Below are positions 46,401 to 55,684 of a stretch of 64,000 bases of DNA, piece by piece (position 1 is the first letter of the stretch; every line of letters starts with the position of its first letter). Below the pieces are notes generated by a model, which was not told the DNA's origin, searched no databases, and was given only the letters and a program-made list of their open reading frames with translations. Location of the stretch: positions 1 through 64,000 of the forward strand of contig JAPXFQ010002081.1 of NCBI GenBank assembly GCA_028564705.1, written 5' to 3'. A program made the translations under genes and the position numbers. The stretch is from Apricaphanius iberus (lineage: Eukaryota; Chordata; Actinopteri; Cyprinodontiformes; Aphaniidae).

Positions 46401-47135
46401 TTGAAGGGTTGCAATTTTATTTGCTAAATTTAAAGAAACAGGAGCGTGATCGCTGATCACTATAGGATGTATCTCAGTGTCTGAAATGTCATTCAACAGT
46501 GAGCTGCTGACTAACAAATAGTCCAATCTAGAATAAGAATGATGTACGTTTGAGTAAAAAGTGTATTTTCTGTCGTTGGGATGAAGCGATCGCCATGCAT
46601 CGCAGAGTCCATAATCGCTCATGTACTGTTTAACTATATCTATGGATTGCCATCTGCGCTGAGTCCCTGCTGTACTGAGCCTGTCTATTTCTTCATTTAG
46701 TCCAAAGTTGAAATCTCCCCCAAGAACAAGTGAGCAATCCATGTGATTAGCCAGAACCGAGAAGAAAGTATGAAAGAATGAGGGGTCGTCAACATTTGGA
46801 CCATATATACTAACTATACATAACTTTTGGTTATTTATAAATAGTTTTAATATTATAAATCTACCTTCTGGATCTGTAGCTGTGTCTATTACTTTAAAAT
46901 TAGTATTTCTATTTATTAATATTGCTACTCCTCGTTGTCTAGAGTTATAGCATGAAGAAAATATATTAGGATACTCTGGTGTTTTTAAATCATTAGCTGT
47001 TGAACTTGATTTATGAGTCTCCTGTAGTAAGACGACATCTGCCTTCAGTCTTGTAAGATGGTTGAAAATCTTAATGGTTTTATCTCTGCAGCTAGCGCCG
47101 CGAATATTCCATGTTATAAATTTTACAGGATTCAT
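43410..47135 (-). CDS. L1 ORF2 endonuclease/reverse transcriptase, intact
   Basis: The complete ORF2, 1241 codons, is chosen to start at MNPVKFITWN because L1 ORF2 proteins begin just before the ITWNIRG endonuclease strand; the frame stays open 114 codons further upstream, but that extension has no family similarity. The APE-type endonuclease spans about residues 5-230, with catalytic E39, GGDFN 139-143 and SDH 228-230. Reverse transcriptase spans about 495-770, with SYRPISLINVDLK, LDAEKAFDR (Asp 595), TRQGCPLSPSLFA and YADD 695-698. A C-terminal C-x2-C-x9-H-x4-C motif lies at 1119-1137. All catalytic residues I can place are present. The product would nick DNA and reverse transcribe element RNA in the nucleus. 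The upstream ORF1 is broken, so this protein would need ORF1 from elsewhere or do without it. Confidence 0.97.
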   Translation of the reverse strand: MNPVKFITWNIRGASCRDKTIKIFNHLTRLKADVVLLQETHKSSSTANDLKTPEYPNIFSSCYNSRQRGVAILINRNTNFKVIDTATDPEGRFIILKLFINNQKLCIVSIYGPNVDDPSFFHTFFSVLANHMDCSLVLGGDFNFGLNEEIDRLSTAGTQRRWQSIDIVKQYMSDYGLCDAWRSLHPNDRKYTFYSNVHHSYSRLDYLLVSSSLLNDISDTEIHPIVISDHAPVSLNLANKIATLQYKNWRFNTSLLKDKEFIKYIEKEWASYMEFNDLPGMSPSTLWEAGKAVIRGKIISFSSNKKRTENKHVQELEETIKSLEPSLDKESLSKIRKAKLELNEIINKRTQFLIQRLRIENFEHSNKSGSFLANQLKINKEKTTISAIKDKTGNIIYDPEKINNTFKEFYETLYTPEINPSNNDIVQFLDKITLPKLSDSQAKALDSPLTVSELQEALQSMPNNKAPGPDGFPAEFYKEFWNILAPTFYKMLQETKENGRIPPNMNSAYINLLLKPGKDPMSPTSYRPISLINVDLKIICKALARRIEKITPLIIHPDQTGFIKGRLSSTNSRRLIDLIDYSHCKNVQTNILSLDAEKAFDRVNWKFLFAALNKFGFSNSFVNWLKILYSSPTACIRTNNQTSSRFFLQRGTRQGCPLSPSLFAIFIEPLAAAIRQNNNVKGIQCNKIEHKISLYADDVLLFLQHSQTSLYQVIELIKSYSRVSDYSINWLKSTVLPINCSYQSPVALQLRSGNITYLGIHISPRLADLSKLNYVPLLKKVEDDLARWKSLPISLIGRVATIKMMVLPRINYLFSMIPSKPSPDWFRSLDSSVSKFLWKDKPPRISLKTLQKSKDKGGLDLPNFRHYFLANRLQYTSRWVKHSYIDECWVDVEQTLCNKIKLSDLPFVSSNIKQNECFKSINISSSLTAWWEFLKMTKTSLVPCRRTPIWNNPDILQKKCMINFPGWSCKGIEYLEHIFDGTDFIPFNTLVTQFGINKNKFLEYQQIKSIIKNKFRLNTVDLQIPGKVLDFLNLNPPKLLSKIYKTLNRIDESIALPISKWEMDLSISIDQNLWSQISLRTFKFLKNPNLRLIQYKILHRVHYTGQRMFKMGYTPSDTCLQCTSNLPDNYIHALWFCPPVKKYWYQICEDLSKCLKCNITPAPRVCLLGNIDEVTMDTKSMQLFYIALCIAKKNILLNWKNKNTLNINQYRDLLLDYIGLETASASTSDQSFWSPLISSIT

Positions 47136-47568
47136 AGAGCTAAGATAAACCTTAGATATGTACTTAATCACCAAGGATGAATATAGGTTGTTAATTTTGG
47201 TTTGTCCATGGGTTTGCCAGATTGAAACACAACTCGCAGAAGCAGAGGATAATGCGGGTAGATAATGCACCATACAGTGTTGTATACAGAATGATAGTAT
47301 GATGGAAAAAACATGAATTTTGCCATGATGAAAAAGTCTGTAGTGTGTGAGAGAGAAAAAGGAAAACAAGGTGATAAGAGATTTGGTTATACAAATGTGA
47401 GAAAGATTAATAGTGAAAAAGAATAAATGAAAGAAAAAAATGTGCACAAGCCCTGCCCTACCCACATTAACAAACAAAAACAGCCTGCCGTGCTGTTGCT
47501 TTTTTTTTTAATACTATAGTTGTCTGATAAAGCCTAATTCTGGTCTTGGTTTCTGTTAAAATTTTGGT

Positions 47569-48416
47569 CTAATAAAGCCAAGGAGTAACCTGAGGGTCCC
47601 TAAACAGCTCGACCGTTTTATACTTATCAGTTTTATCCACACTAAACGTAGCCCTACAGCACCTCTTCATACATATGTTTTTTTTTTTAATTGTGAAATA
47701 ACACGCGTCTTCTAGTCACCCCCCTGGATTTCGATTTCGGAAACTGATCATTAACGCTGTTTAATTCGTCCCACGTAGCTCTCTCCTCGTCCTATGATTG
47801 AATTGTTCTTTTGTTTAAAATGTTAAAATTTTGCCCAACAATTGGTCGCGGGCGGGTGTTGTTTGTAGTTCTTACCTCCGAGCGGTGATACCAGATGGAA
47901 GGTAAGGTTATCGTTTTAACGTGTCGTTGGCAAGATTCAGTTTGGTGTTGATTGAACTCTTTCGCCACGGCTACTTCTGATCTTACCTACAGGCCTGCTC
48001 TGGGTATCCCTCGAAAAAAACCAAGATTGTCCCTCATTTGATCGGGCCTGGATGTCTAGGATAGACTCCTTGAAAGCTTTTGTTTTCTCAAGACAGCTGC
48101 TTCATTTCAACTCTTGTGAGTTTTTTAACTGTATTCTTTTTAGTGTTCTGCGTTTTCTGTTAAACACTTAGCGAAGCTACTTGTTGTTGGCTGAACTCAG
48201 CGATTCCCTCTGAGCCTGAGAGTCTTTATGAAGAACTCAAACCAGCGCGAGACGGGCGTCAAGGCAGGTTAGCTTCTTGTCTATTGAGTACAGGATGTTC
48301 GCCAGTAGCTACTATCTGGCGAGTCGGTGGAATTGTGCTGCCTCGGAACGAGTGCGCTTATGCGACGGTGTGCTCGTTGTTTGTATCCGATAGCAGGTTT
48401 TCCGTGACTTACCCAT
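47569..48416 (-). pseudogene. L1 ORF1 (RNA-binding protein), decayed
   Basis: A start MGKSRKTCYR at 48,416 runs 34 codons to a TAG at 48,314-48,312. Similarity then continues through stops and frame changes: coiled-coil residues (SIDKKL.CLDARLALV, then QAQRESLSSANN), ESILDIQARS at the end of the coiled coil, NTRPRPIV of the RRM/CTD junction near 47,850, SVNDQFPK near 47,745, and DPQVTPWLY just before the terminal stop near 47,570. The length of about 850 bp equals a normal ORF1. I count at least three in-frame stops and two or more frameshifts, so no functional protein is possible. The contrast with the intact ORF2 downstream is striking. Confidence 0.8.
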
Positions 48417-48615
48417 TTAGATGTTATCAAAGCACTCGTCTAGGTAGCACTCCAGCGAATCCAATGTCTCCTCGTCAGGTTGTTTAGAGGAGAATAAAAA
48501 TAATAGTAACTTGATGGGTTATTTTAGAAGCTCGGTTTGGATTCAAAAATGATTTGTCTTATTTTACATGGGTGTATAACATTACACATAACCCCCATGT
48601 TCACCTATGTACAGC

Positions 48616-48625
48616 TCTCGCGAGA
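48616..48625. promoter_or_regulatory. CGCG element (TCTCGCGAGA) in the L1 leader
   Basis: A perfect 10-bp palindrome TCTCGCGAGA, the motif bound by BANP in vertebrate CpG-island promoters, about 120 bp inside the inferred 5' end of L1 copy 2 and 200 bp before its ORF1 start. L1 elements need an internal promoter at this place. A role here is inference. Confidence 0.4.
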
Positions 48626-48695
48626 ACTCAGCAGCTCATCCTCTCCCTCTTTCCAGGGCCCATAATGGATTCTTTGGGTGTTTCTCAATGTCAAG

Positions 48696-48738
48696 GCGCC
48701 TTGCCTGGGTAGGCAAGGCGCCTACCCAGGCAAGGCGC
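48696..48738. repeat. Stem-loop palindrome at the 5' end of L1 copy 2
   Basis: GCGCCTTGCCTGGGTAGGC (48,696-48,714) is exactly reverse-complemented at 48,720-48,738, with a 5-base loop AAGGC. It adjoins the inferred 5' boundary of the element. Confidence 0.95.
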
Positions 48739-48784
48739 ATTATTCAATTCAAATTCAGACCCAGGCATTATTCAATTCAAATTC
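48739..48784. repeat. Tandem 28-bp duplication beside the L1 5' end
   Basis: ATTATTCAATTCAAATTC occurs at 48,739 and again 28 bp later (48,767), separated by AGACCCAGGC. The first copy contains the proposed target-site duplication. Confidence 0.9.
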
Positions 48785-51181
48785 AAAAATACTTGTTGTA
48801 GACCATGATGGCTGTGGGGAGAAAGGATTTCCTGTAGCGGTCTGTGTTGCAGCGAAACTGAAGAATGCATCCGACTAAAGATACTCTGTTGCTGTAGGTC
48901 TGTTCATGAGAGAGGAATGCTCAGGGTTGTCCATGATCCCTTTTTAATTTTATGAAGAATCCTTCATTGCATCATTATCTCCCAGTTGTTCCACAGTCGA
49001 CCCCATAAACAGAAACCAGCCTTCTGTATAGGGGTTATTGAGCCGTTTTCAGTCCTGGCTCTGATCGTTGTTAACAAACAGATGGTTAGCCCGAGATGAT
49101 GACACTCTCCTCACAGACTTGTAGAAGATTTGCAGGCATTTGCTGCAAAACTTGAAGGACCTCAGCTTCCTCAGAAAGTACTTCTGCTCTGTCCCTTTTT
49201 GTAGACGGCTTCTCTGTTGATTCTCCGGTCCAGTCTATTGTCCAAGGTGAACTCCCGATCCGGTGGTATTTGTACTTCTCAACCACTCCACTTCTTCTTC
49301 CCATGATGCAGGACTCTCTTTGACTTGTCTCTGTTTCTTCTGAAATCTACAATCATCTCCTTTGTTGTGTTCACATTCAAGGTAAGTGATGGTTTTCACA
49401 CATGCCACAAAGCTTTATCACCAAGCTTCTGTATTCAGCTTCTTCTCCATTCTCTGATACACCCGACAATTGCAGAGTGTCTGAGTATTTCTGCTGATGG
49501 ACAGGGTCTCAGGTCTTAGACTGGGAAGTCAGAGGTTGTACAGAGTGAAAAGTAATGGTGACGAGTACAGTACATTGTGGTGCCCCTGTGCTGCTGATCA
49601 ACTGGCTTTGAAAAATACAATCCTTAGCATTCTCACAAACTGTGGTCTGTTTGTTCAGGATAGTCATTGATCCAAGCTGATTGATGAAGGCCTCCGCACC
49701 TGTGTTTTCGAGTTTTCTGAACAAAGTAAATCAGGGCTTGAATTGTGTTAAGATTGATGGCATCTTCAACACCAAACACCATGGCGATAAGCAAACTGCA
49801 GGGGGTCCTAATAGGTTCTAGTTTGCTCACTCAGGTGGGGCAACAAGAGTCTATCCAAGGACCTCATGATGTGGGATGTCAGGGCAACAGGTCGTGTTGT
49901 CTTTGATGACTGATGGAGTGAGTGTTCTTTGGTACTGGGAACAAGGCTGGTGTCTTCACACACAATGGAACTTCTCTTGGTTCAGGCTAAGGTTGAATTA
50001 TGGTGCTGCAGAATCCACAGAGTGCTCTGCACTGGTCTTCAGGGGACTTGGGGCTCACAACCATCTGACCTGCAGCCTTGTTCCGGTTCACGTTTTCTCC
50101 ATCTGACTCTTCACTGACTTTTAGAAAAGATAGGTGGGAGTGAGTAACGGGGGTAAAGGAATCTCCTGACTCGGTCGAAGACAAAGTTGTGGAAGAAAAG
50201 AATTCATGACTGAGGTGGAAGATAAAACATCTGAGGTGTGACAGGTCAGGTGTGGGTCAGAGGATGAGTCGGAGGTCTCTCTGGATGGAAACAGGAGACG
50301 AGGATGCTGAGTTGTCCTGAACTGAAACTATTGAAGAACTGTGTTCAGTGTCATTGTTGCACTATCACACTTCCATCTATCCAGTCCTTCTGTGTTAAAC
50401 CCCTGTGATCGCTTTCAAATTCCACGACCAGACATTGTTTATATTTGTTCTCTGTAGTGTGTTCTCCAGCTTTTCCTGTAAAGCTCCTTGCTGTCTCTGA
50501 TCTTGACTTTTTAGTTGGTTCTTTATACTTCTGAATAACTCCCTATCTCCCTCCCTGAAGGCTCTTTTTTTTCTTGTTCAGAGTTCCTCAGGAATGGTGA
50601 TCATGTTTTTTTTATTAGGGTTAGTTATTGGAATGTCTTGTTCGGGAGGGGACAATGTTGTCCTCAAGAAGTTTTTGAATTCAGTCTCACACCCAGCTCA
50701 TGGAATTTATTGTCCTCTCAATGTGGCTGGCAAAGAGTCATCAGTCTGTGGACTCAAAGCAACCTGCAGGGCTCTCTTACAGCTTTCATTTGACCATTTT
50801 TTACATTCCTCTTTGTCGGAGGTTGCCTCTTTGAACAACGTGGTTTATATTCTGAGCAGAGAAATACAGATTGTGATTGATTGTCCTAGCGGAGGTCTTG
50901 GTTAGGACATATAAGCATCCTTTACATTTGCAATAAAACAAATCCAAGGTCTTGTTTTCTCTTGTGGAGCAGCTCTGACAAACTGTTTGAAATGTTGAAG
51001 TGTAGAACGAGAGCGAGGCATGATTAAAATACAGATTTCGCCACAAATGAATTGGGGTGTGGGTCTGTAGCTTAGCAACAACAGAGTGAAGACATCACCA
51101 TGACACTGGTCGGCATACGGACATAGGTTGGAATATAAACAACACACCAAAATGCACTAATGGTTGAACTTCTTTGGTTAG
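48785..51181 (-). pseudogene. L2-type LINE (A), 3' part: end of endonuclease, RT and C-terminus, decayed
   Basis: The minus strand follows an L2/CR1-group LINE from the middle of the endonuclease to the 3' end. Landmarks: HSVVAKLQTHTP and STRENKTLDLFY (about 50,930-51,100); the RT linker KKRAFREGDRELFRSI near 50,540; PVPKNTHS near 49,935; SSTGAP and LFTLYN near 49,540-49,590; then, near 49,290-49,350, the block before the C-terminus; and LQFRCNTDRYRKSF at 48,820-48,860 just before the 3' end. It needs many frame changes. The 5' part of the same element lies at 58,584-59,190, beyond a 7 kb insertion. Confidence 0.75.
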
Positions 51182-51289
51182 TTATTAGCATTGGACCATG
51201 CTTACCGAATTAGGATTTGTTTATATTCGAACATTTATGCAAATGGTTCGATAGATGGTTGTGTATGGAAGGCATGCACATGATGGAGG

Positions 51290-51870
51290 CATTGAGACTC
51301 TGTGTGGGGGGTGCAGTCTTCGGAAGTCCATCTTCTTCTCGAGCCTGCTCAGTTGGTCATTATTTTTAACAAGCAAGGAATGTAGGCATAGTTGAAGATC
51401 GTTAGAGATTTTTTGAATCGTAAGAACGGTATGATGAAGATGACAAATGACATAGGATTTGATAGTCTTTGTTGGAAATGCCTAACTGAGAAGCTGAAGT
51501 GGATGCACCTATGTCGGGATGGTATGGATATTGAACAATTATCAGGGTTGATGCCATATCCAAACAGGATCTGATTAGAAGAGAAGAGTAACCATAAAGA
51601 TTTGTGGTGGATGCAGAGGGTAAGGAGGTCAGTGGTTAAAGGGAAACGGTGATTACGTTAAGGTTGTTGTTGATTCTTAGGACTCTTGAGCAGCATGGAT
51701 ATGTGGCTATGGTCGTGGAGCTGGACGGGAGTTGACGAGTAGCCAGTTTAATGAAGAAATTATTGCCAGAAAGTTGCAGAAAGTTATGATTAAATAGTGG
51801 AAACGCAGATTTGTGGGATTGTATGTGAATAGGTAATGAAGCGGTGAATAGAAGACGAGATGAGTGATGG
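51290..51870 (-). pseudogene. Tyrosine recombinase remnant of DIRS-like copy 2
   Basis: Strongly decayed. Near 51,740 the minus strand resembles the KLATG..P segment of copy 1, and near 51,420-51,440 a SSYRSYDS-like reading matches the AYRSYIR end of the recombinase. The alignment relies on nucleotide similarity to copy 1 (for example GTAGCCAGTTTAATGAAGA). Confidence 0.45.
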
Positions 51871-51875
51871 GATCT

Positions 51876-54800
51876 AAGATGACGCCGCGGATGGACGCCT
51901 CGGTACTTCGCTCCCTAGTACTTGATACAATTTTACTTTTTTGCGTAGTTTTCTGCACTTCCCTCTGCTATTAAAATTGAGCAGAGGGAATTCCTACCAA
52001 TTAGGGCTATCCCCAAGTTTTTTTACCGGACTTTTTTTTCACTTTTTAATCAACCAGACTACTTTATGGAGACTCTGACTGGAGGAGCAGCAGCGCTCTG
52101 TGGATTTAGACGGAGACGCCGACGAGGGAAACGAGCTGGTGTGCTCGTTAAATTGCGACAGCGGGGATTACGCACCGCTCTCCCATCCATACACCTGGGG
52201 AACGTTCGCTCTCTGCCTAACAAAATGGATGAATTGCTCCTTCTCCTATCCAAGAACTCAGACTTTCGTCGTTCTCCCGCCTTTTGCTTCACTGAAACCT
52301 GGTCCAGTGAACACATCCCGGACAGCGCACTACAGCTGCCGCGCTTCCCGCTGTTCCGAGCGGACCGCTGCGCGGAACTGTCTGGGAAGTCAAAGGGAGG
52401 AGGAACGTGTTTCTACATTAACGAAGGTTGGTGTACAGATGTCACAGTGTTAAAGAAGACATGCAGCCCTCACCTAGAGTCATTCTTCATAAACTGTAGA
52501 CCATTCTATTCACCGCGGGAGTTCGCCTCGTTTGTGCTGGTCGCTGTATACATTCCACCGCAGGCGTGTGTAACGGAGGCGTTACATCACCTCGCCGACC
52601 AGATCACAGACGTGGAGAAAACTCACCCGGACTCTCTGCTAATCATTCTCGGGAATTTTAATAGAGCAAATCTCAAACTTGAACTGACTAAATATAGACA
52701 ACACGTGACGTGTCCCACCAGGGACATGAACACTTTAGACCACTGCTACACCACAATAAAGAATGCATATCGCTCTGTCCCCCGTGCTGCTTTGGGACTT
52801 TCTGACCACTGCCTGGTCCACCTCATCCCATCTTACAAGCAGAAGCTGACATCTGCTAAGCCTGTAGTAAGAACTGTGAAAAGATGGACAGATGAGTCAA
52901 AGATGCAGTTACAGGCCTGCTTTGACTGCACTGATTGGAGCGTCTTTGAAGCAGCAGCCTCAGACCTGGACGAACTGACTGACACTGTGACATCTTACAT
53001 CAGCTTTTGTGAGGACATGTGTGTGCAGACCAAAACCCTCTGCACGTTCAACAACAATAAACCATGGTTCACTGCAGAACTGAGACGGCTACGCCAGGAC
53101 AAGGAGGAGGCCTACAGGAGTGGGGATCGGGACCTGTACAAGCAGGCCAGGAACAAGCTGACAAAGGAGATCAAGGCAGCAAAAATGAACTACAGTGTAA
53201 AGCTGAAGGAGCGTTTTTCTGCCAACGACTCTTCTGCAGTTTGGAAGGGCCTGCAGACCATTACCAACTACAGGAGAGCATCCCCCCACCCTGTGGGGAG
53301 CCCCCGCCTGGCTGAGGACCTCAATGACTTTTTCTCCAGGTTTGAAACAACTTTCACACCTTCCACCTCCCCCACCATCTCCATCACAAAAGGCCTAGCA
53401 TCACCCCAAACCATCCCCATACCTGACCCCCTGCCTGCGCTGACGATCTGTGAACAGGATGTGCGCCAACTATTTCAGAGACAGAGGATTAAGAAGACAT
53501 CAGGTCCTGATGGAGTGTCTCCGTCCTGTCTGAAAGTCTGTGCTGACCAGCTGGCTCCCATCTTCACTCAGATCTTCAATAACTCCCTGGAGCTGTGTGA
53601 GGTCCCCTCCTGCCTCAAACGCTCCACCATCATCCCGGTTCCCAAGAAGTCCCTTGTCACAGGATTAAATGACTACAGACCAGTTGCCCTGACATCTGTG
53701 GTCATGAAATCCTTTGAGCGACTGGTGCTGTCCCACCTGAAGGAAATCACGGATCCCCTGCTAGACCCCCTGCAGTTCGCCTATAGAGCAAACAGGTCAG
53801 TGGACGATGCAGTCAACATGGCTCTCCACTACATCCTGCACCACCTAGACTCTGCAGGTACCTACACTCGGGTCCTGTTTGTGGACTTCAGCTCTGCATT
53901 TAACACCATCGTCCCAGAGCTCCTCCACCAAAAACTGTCCCAGCTCACCGTGCCTCCCTCCACCTGTCAGTGGATTACCAGTTTCCTGACTGACAGGAGG
54001 CAGCAGGTGAAACTGGGTAACTTCATATCCAGCACCCGGTCCCTCAGCATCGGTGCCCCCCAGGGATGTGTTCTCTCCCCACTGCTTTTCTCCCTTTACA
54101 CCACTGATTGCACGTCAAGAGACCCTTCTGTGAAACTCCTGGAGTTTGCAGATGACACCACCGTCATTGGACTCATCCGTGACGGCGACGAGTCTGCATA
54201 CAGAAGGGAGGTGGAACAGCTGGTCCTCTGGTGCAGTCAGAACCACCTGGAGCTAAACCCGCTCAAAACTGTGGAGATGACAGTGGACTTCAGGAAGAGA
54301 CCCCCTGCAACATCTCCTCTCATAATCACCAACAGGCCAGTCCCCACAGTAGAGTCTTTCAGGTTCCTAGGATCCACCATCACACGGGACCTGAAGTGGA
54401 CCTCCCACATTGACTCTATAAGGAAGAAGGCCCAGCAAAGGCTGTACTTTCTGCGTCAGCTCAGAAAGTTCAACCTGCCTCAGCAACTGCTGACCATCTT
54501 CTACACAGCAATAGTCCAGTCTGTCCTGACCTCATCCATCTCTGTCTGGTTCGGATCCGCCACCAGGCAAGACAGGGACAGACTGCAGAGAACAGTCAGG
54601 TCCTCAGAGAGGATCATATGTACTGATCTTCCCTCCATTGAGGACCTTTTCCGGGCCAGGGTCAGGAAGCGGGCCAGAAAAATCACCACTGACCCCTCAG
54701 ACCCTGGCCACAATCTGTTTAAGCTCCTCCCCTCAGGCCGGCGTTACAGAGCGCTGTACGCCAAAACCACCCGACGCAAGAACAGTTTCTTCCCCCAGGC

Positions 54801-55065
54801 TGTCGCTCTGATGAACTCTGAATAGTCACAGAGTGTGTGTCCACTCACATGGACAATAAACTAAAACTCTGCACTGCTGTATATACTTACTGTATATACT
54901 TACTGTACAATAACCCTGGTTTGGTGTATATATTATCCTTTATTTTTATTTATTTTTTTTCCGTTTTTTAATTTCACTTATTTAAGTTCTGTACTGGAGA
55001 GAAAAGTTGCCGGAGTCAAATTCCTTGTATGTGTCATACTTGGTCATTAAAGCTGATTCTGATTC
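51876..55065 (+). mobile_element. L2-type LINE (B), full length, inserted in DIRS-like copy 2
   Basis: Begins near AAGATGACGCCGCGGATGG, the kind of 5' end shared by fish elements of this group. It carries one 919-codon ORF, and ends after TTGGTCATTAAAGC in short GATTCT repeats, as is usual for L2/CR1-group 3' ends. DIRS-like sequence continues on both sides. With an undisturbed ORF and both ends present it is the youngest layer of the nest. Confidence 0.9.
52066..54825 (+). CDS. L2-type LINE (B) endonuclease/reverse transcriptase, intact frame
   Basis: A 919-residue protein with an APE-type endonuclease at about 40-255 and reverse transcriptase at about 515-780. Endonuclease motifs are HLGNVRSLPNKMDEL (43-57), FTETW (75-79) and SDHCLV (246-251). 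RT motifs are NDYRPVALTSVVMKSFERL, VDFSSAFNT (Asp 607), GAPQGCVLSPLLFSLY and FADD (694-697). Normally the endonuclease has GDFN at 196-199; here it reads GNFN (codon AAT at 52,654-52,656), replacing a catalytic Asp with Asn, so endonuclease activity may be lost although the frame is complete. The start is the first ATG after the T-rich leader. Single-ORF organisation is normal for this group. Confidence 0.96.
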   Translation: METLTGGAAALCGFRRRRRRGKRAGVLVKLRQRGLRTALPSIHLGNVRSLPNKMDELLLLLSKNSDFRRSPAFCFTETWSSEHIPDSALQLPRFPLFRADRCAELSGKSKGGGTCFYINEGWCTDVTVLKKTCSPHLESFFINCRPFYSPREFASFVLVAVYIPPQACVTEALHHLADQITDVEKTHPDSLLIILGNFNRANLKLELTKYRQHVTCPTRDMNTLDHCYTTIKNAYRSVPRAALGLSDHCLVHLIPSYKQKLTSAKPVVRTVKRWTDESKMQLQACFDCTDWSVFEAAASDLDELTDTVTSYISFCEDMCVQTKTLCTFNNNKPWFTAELRRLRQDKEEAYRSGDRDLYKQARNKLTKEIKAAKMNYSVKLKERFSANDSSAVWKGLQTITNYRRASPHPVGSPRLAEDLNDFFSRFETTFTPSTSPTISITKGLASPQTIPIPDPLPALTICEQDVRQLFQRQRIKKTSGPDGVSPSCLKVCADQLAPIFTQIFNNSLELCEVPSCLKRSTIIPVPKKSLVTGLNDYRPVALTSVVMKSFERLVLSHLKEITDPLLDPLQFAYRANRSVDDAVNMALHYILHHLDSAGTYTRVLFVDFSSAFNTIVPELLHQKLSQLTVPPSTCQWITSFLTDRRQQVKLGNFISSTRSLSIGAPQGCVLSPLLFSLYTTDCTSRDPSVKLLEFADDTTVIGLIRDGDESAYRREVEQLVLWCSQNHLELNPLKTVEMTVDFRKRPPATSPLIITNRPVPTVESFRFLGSTITRDLKWTSHIDSIRKKAQQRLYFLRQLRKFNLPQQLLTIFYTAIVQSVLTSSISVWFGSATRQDRDRLQRTVRSSERIICTDLPSIEDLFRARVRKRARKITTDPSDPGHNLFKLLPSGRRYRALYAKTTRRKNSFFPQAVALMNSE

Positions 55066-55269
55066 GGAATGGAAGTTTATACGTTACATAGAAACTTTTA
55101 AAAAACTGTTCCATCCTGAAAGATAAGATGAGAGTTCTAGGAGAAATACTGTTGAGGATAGCGTTCTGAGAAATGATGGAGAGGTCTTGAAGCTGTGTAG
55201 TTAGTTGTAGATGGTTGCTGAAAACGGTGGGATTGGAGTTGGATGAGGACCTGCGTCTGGAGCCAAGGA

Positions 55270-55680
55270 CCTGAATTTCTGGAAAGAGAGGCGAGAGAGT
55301 GAATCAGCGATGGAATTCCGATGGCTAGATATATGAACAGCACGGAGAATGAATTGAAGTTTGGCTGACGCCAGAGTGAGTCAAGAATGAACTGCGTGAT
55401 GCGGGATGAAAGTGAACGGCCTTTGTTTATGATGTTGATAACGGCAGAGTTGTCTGAATAGATAAGAATACAGTGTTGAGACCATTCATGCCCCACCCAA
55501 AAAAGGGCTGCAATCACGATGGGATCGATTTCATAATGAGCGGATGAGAGAGAGGCGGACTGCAGCTGCAAACGTTCAAACTCGGAGACCATGTTGAAGC
55601 AAACCGCCTTCCATTGTAGAAACCACCAAAGCCTGCGGAGGGTGCTGCATCGGTAAATAGCCAGATGTCATATGGATGAG
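55270..55680 (-). pseudogene. RNase H domain of DIRS-like copy 2
   Basis: The minus strand reads DIWLFTDAAPSAGFGGFYNG (about 55,605-55,665), then AALFWVGHEWSQHCILIYSD and NSAVINIINKGRSLS (about 55,380-55,480), and SLASLSRNSG near 55,265. These are the RNase H signatures of DIRS-like elements (TDAA...GFGG, YSDN). One or two frameshifts interrupt it. It follows the gag end with only about 20 bp between, so no reverse transcriptase lies upstream. Confidence 0.75.
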
Positions 55681-55684
55681 AAAT

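Larger units (their letters stand above)
40252..48741 (-). mobile_element. L1-clade LINE, copy 2, apparently full length (8.5 kb)
   Basis: On the minus strand the order is a ~325-bp leader, a decayed ORF1 (48,416-47,569), a ~430-bp spacer, an intact ORF2 (47,135-43,410), a ~3.1 kb GC-rich 3' region and an A-rich tail (plus-strand T-rich 40,252-40,284). ATTCAATTCAAATTC occurs at 40,237-40,251 and 48,742-48,756, a candidate 15-bp target-site duplication. The right flank continues into the 3' end of another LINE (48,785 on). The motif is common in fish DNA, so the duplication is likely but not certain. The element is the inverted counterpart of copy 1 at the window start. Confidence 0.85.

Noticed and set aside
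47136..47477. 114-codon N-terminal extension of the intact L1 ORF2
   Set aside because: Hydrophobic low-complexity sequence with no family similarity; the L1 endonuclease normally starts at the MNPVKFITWN position.
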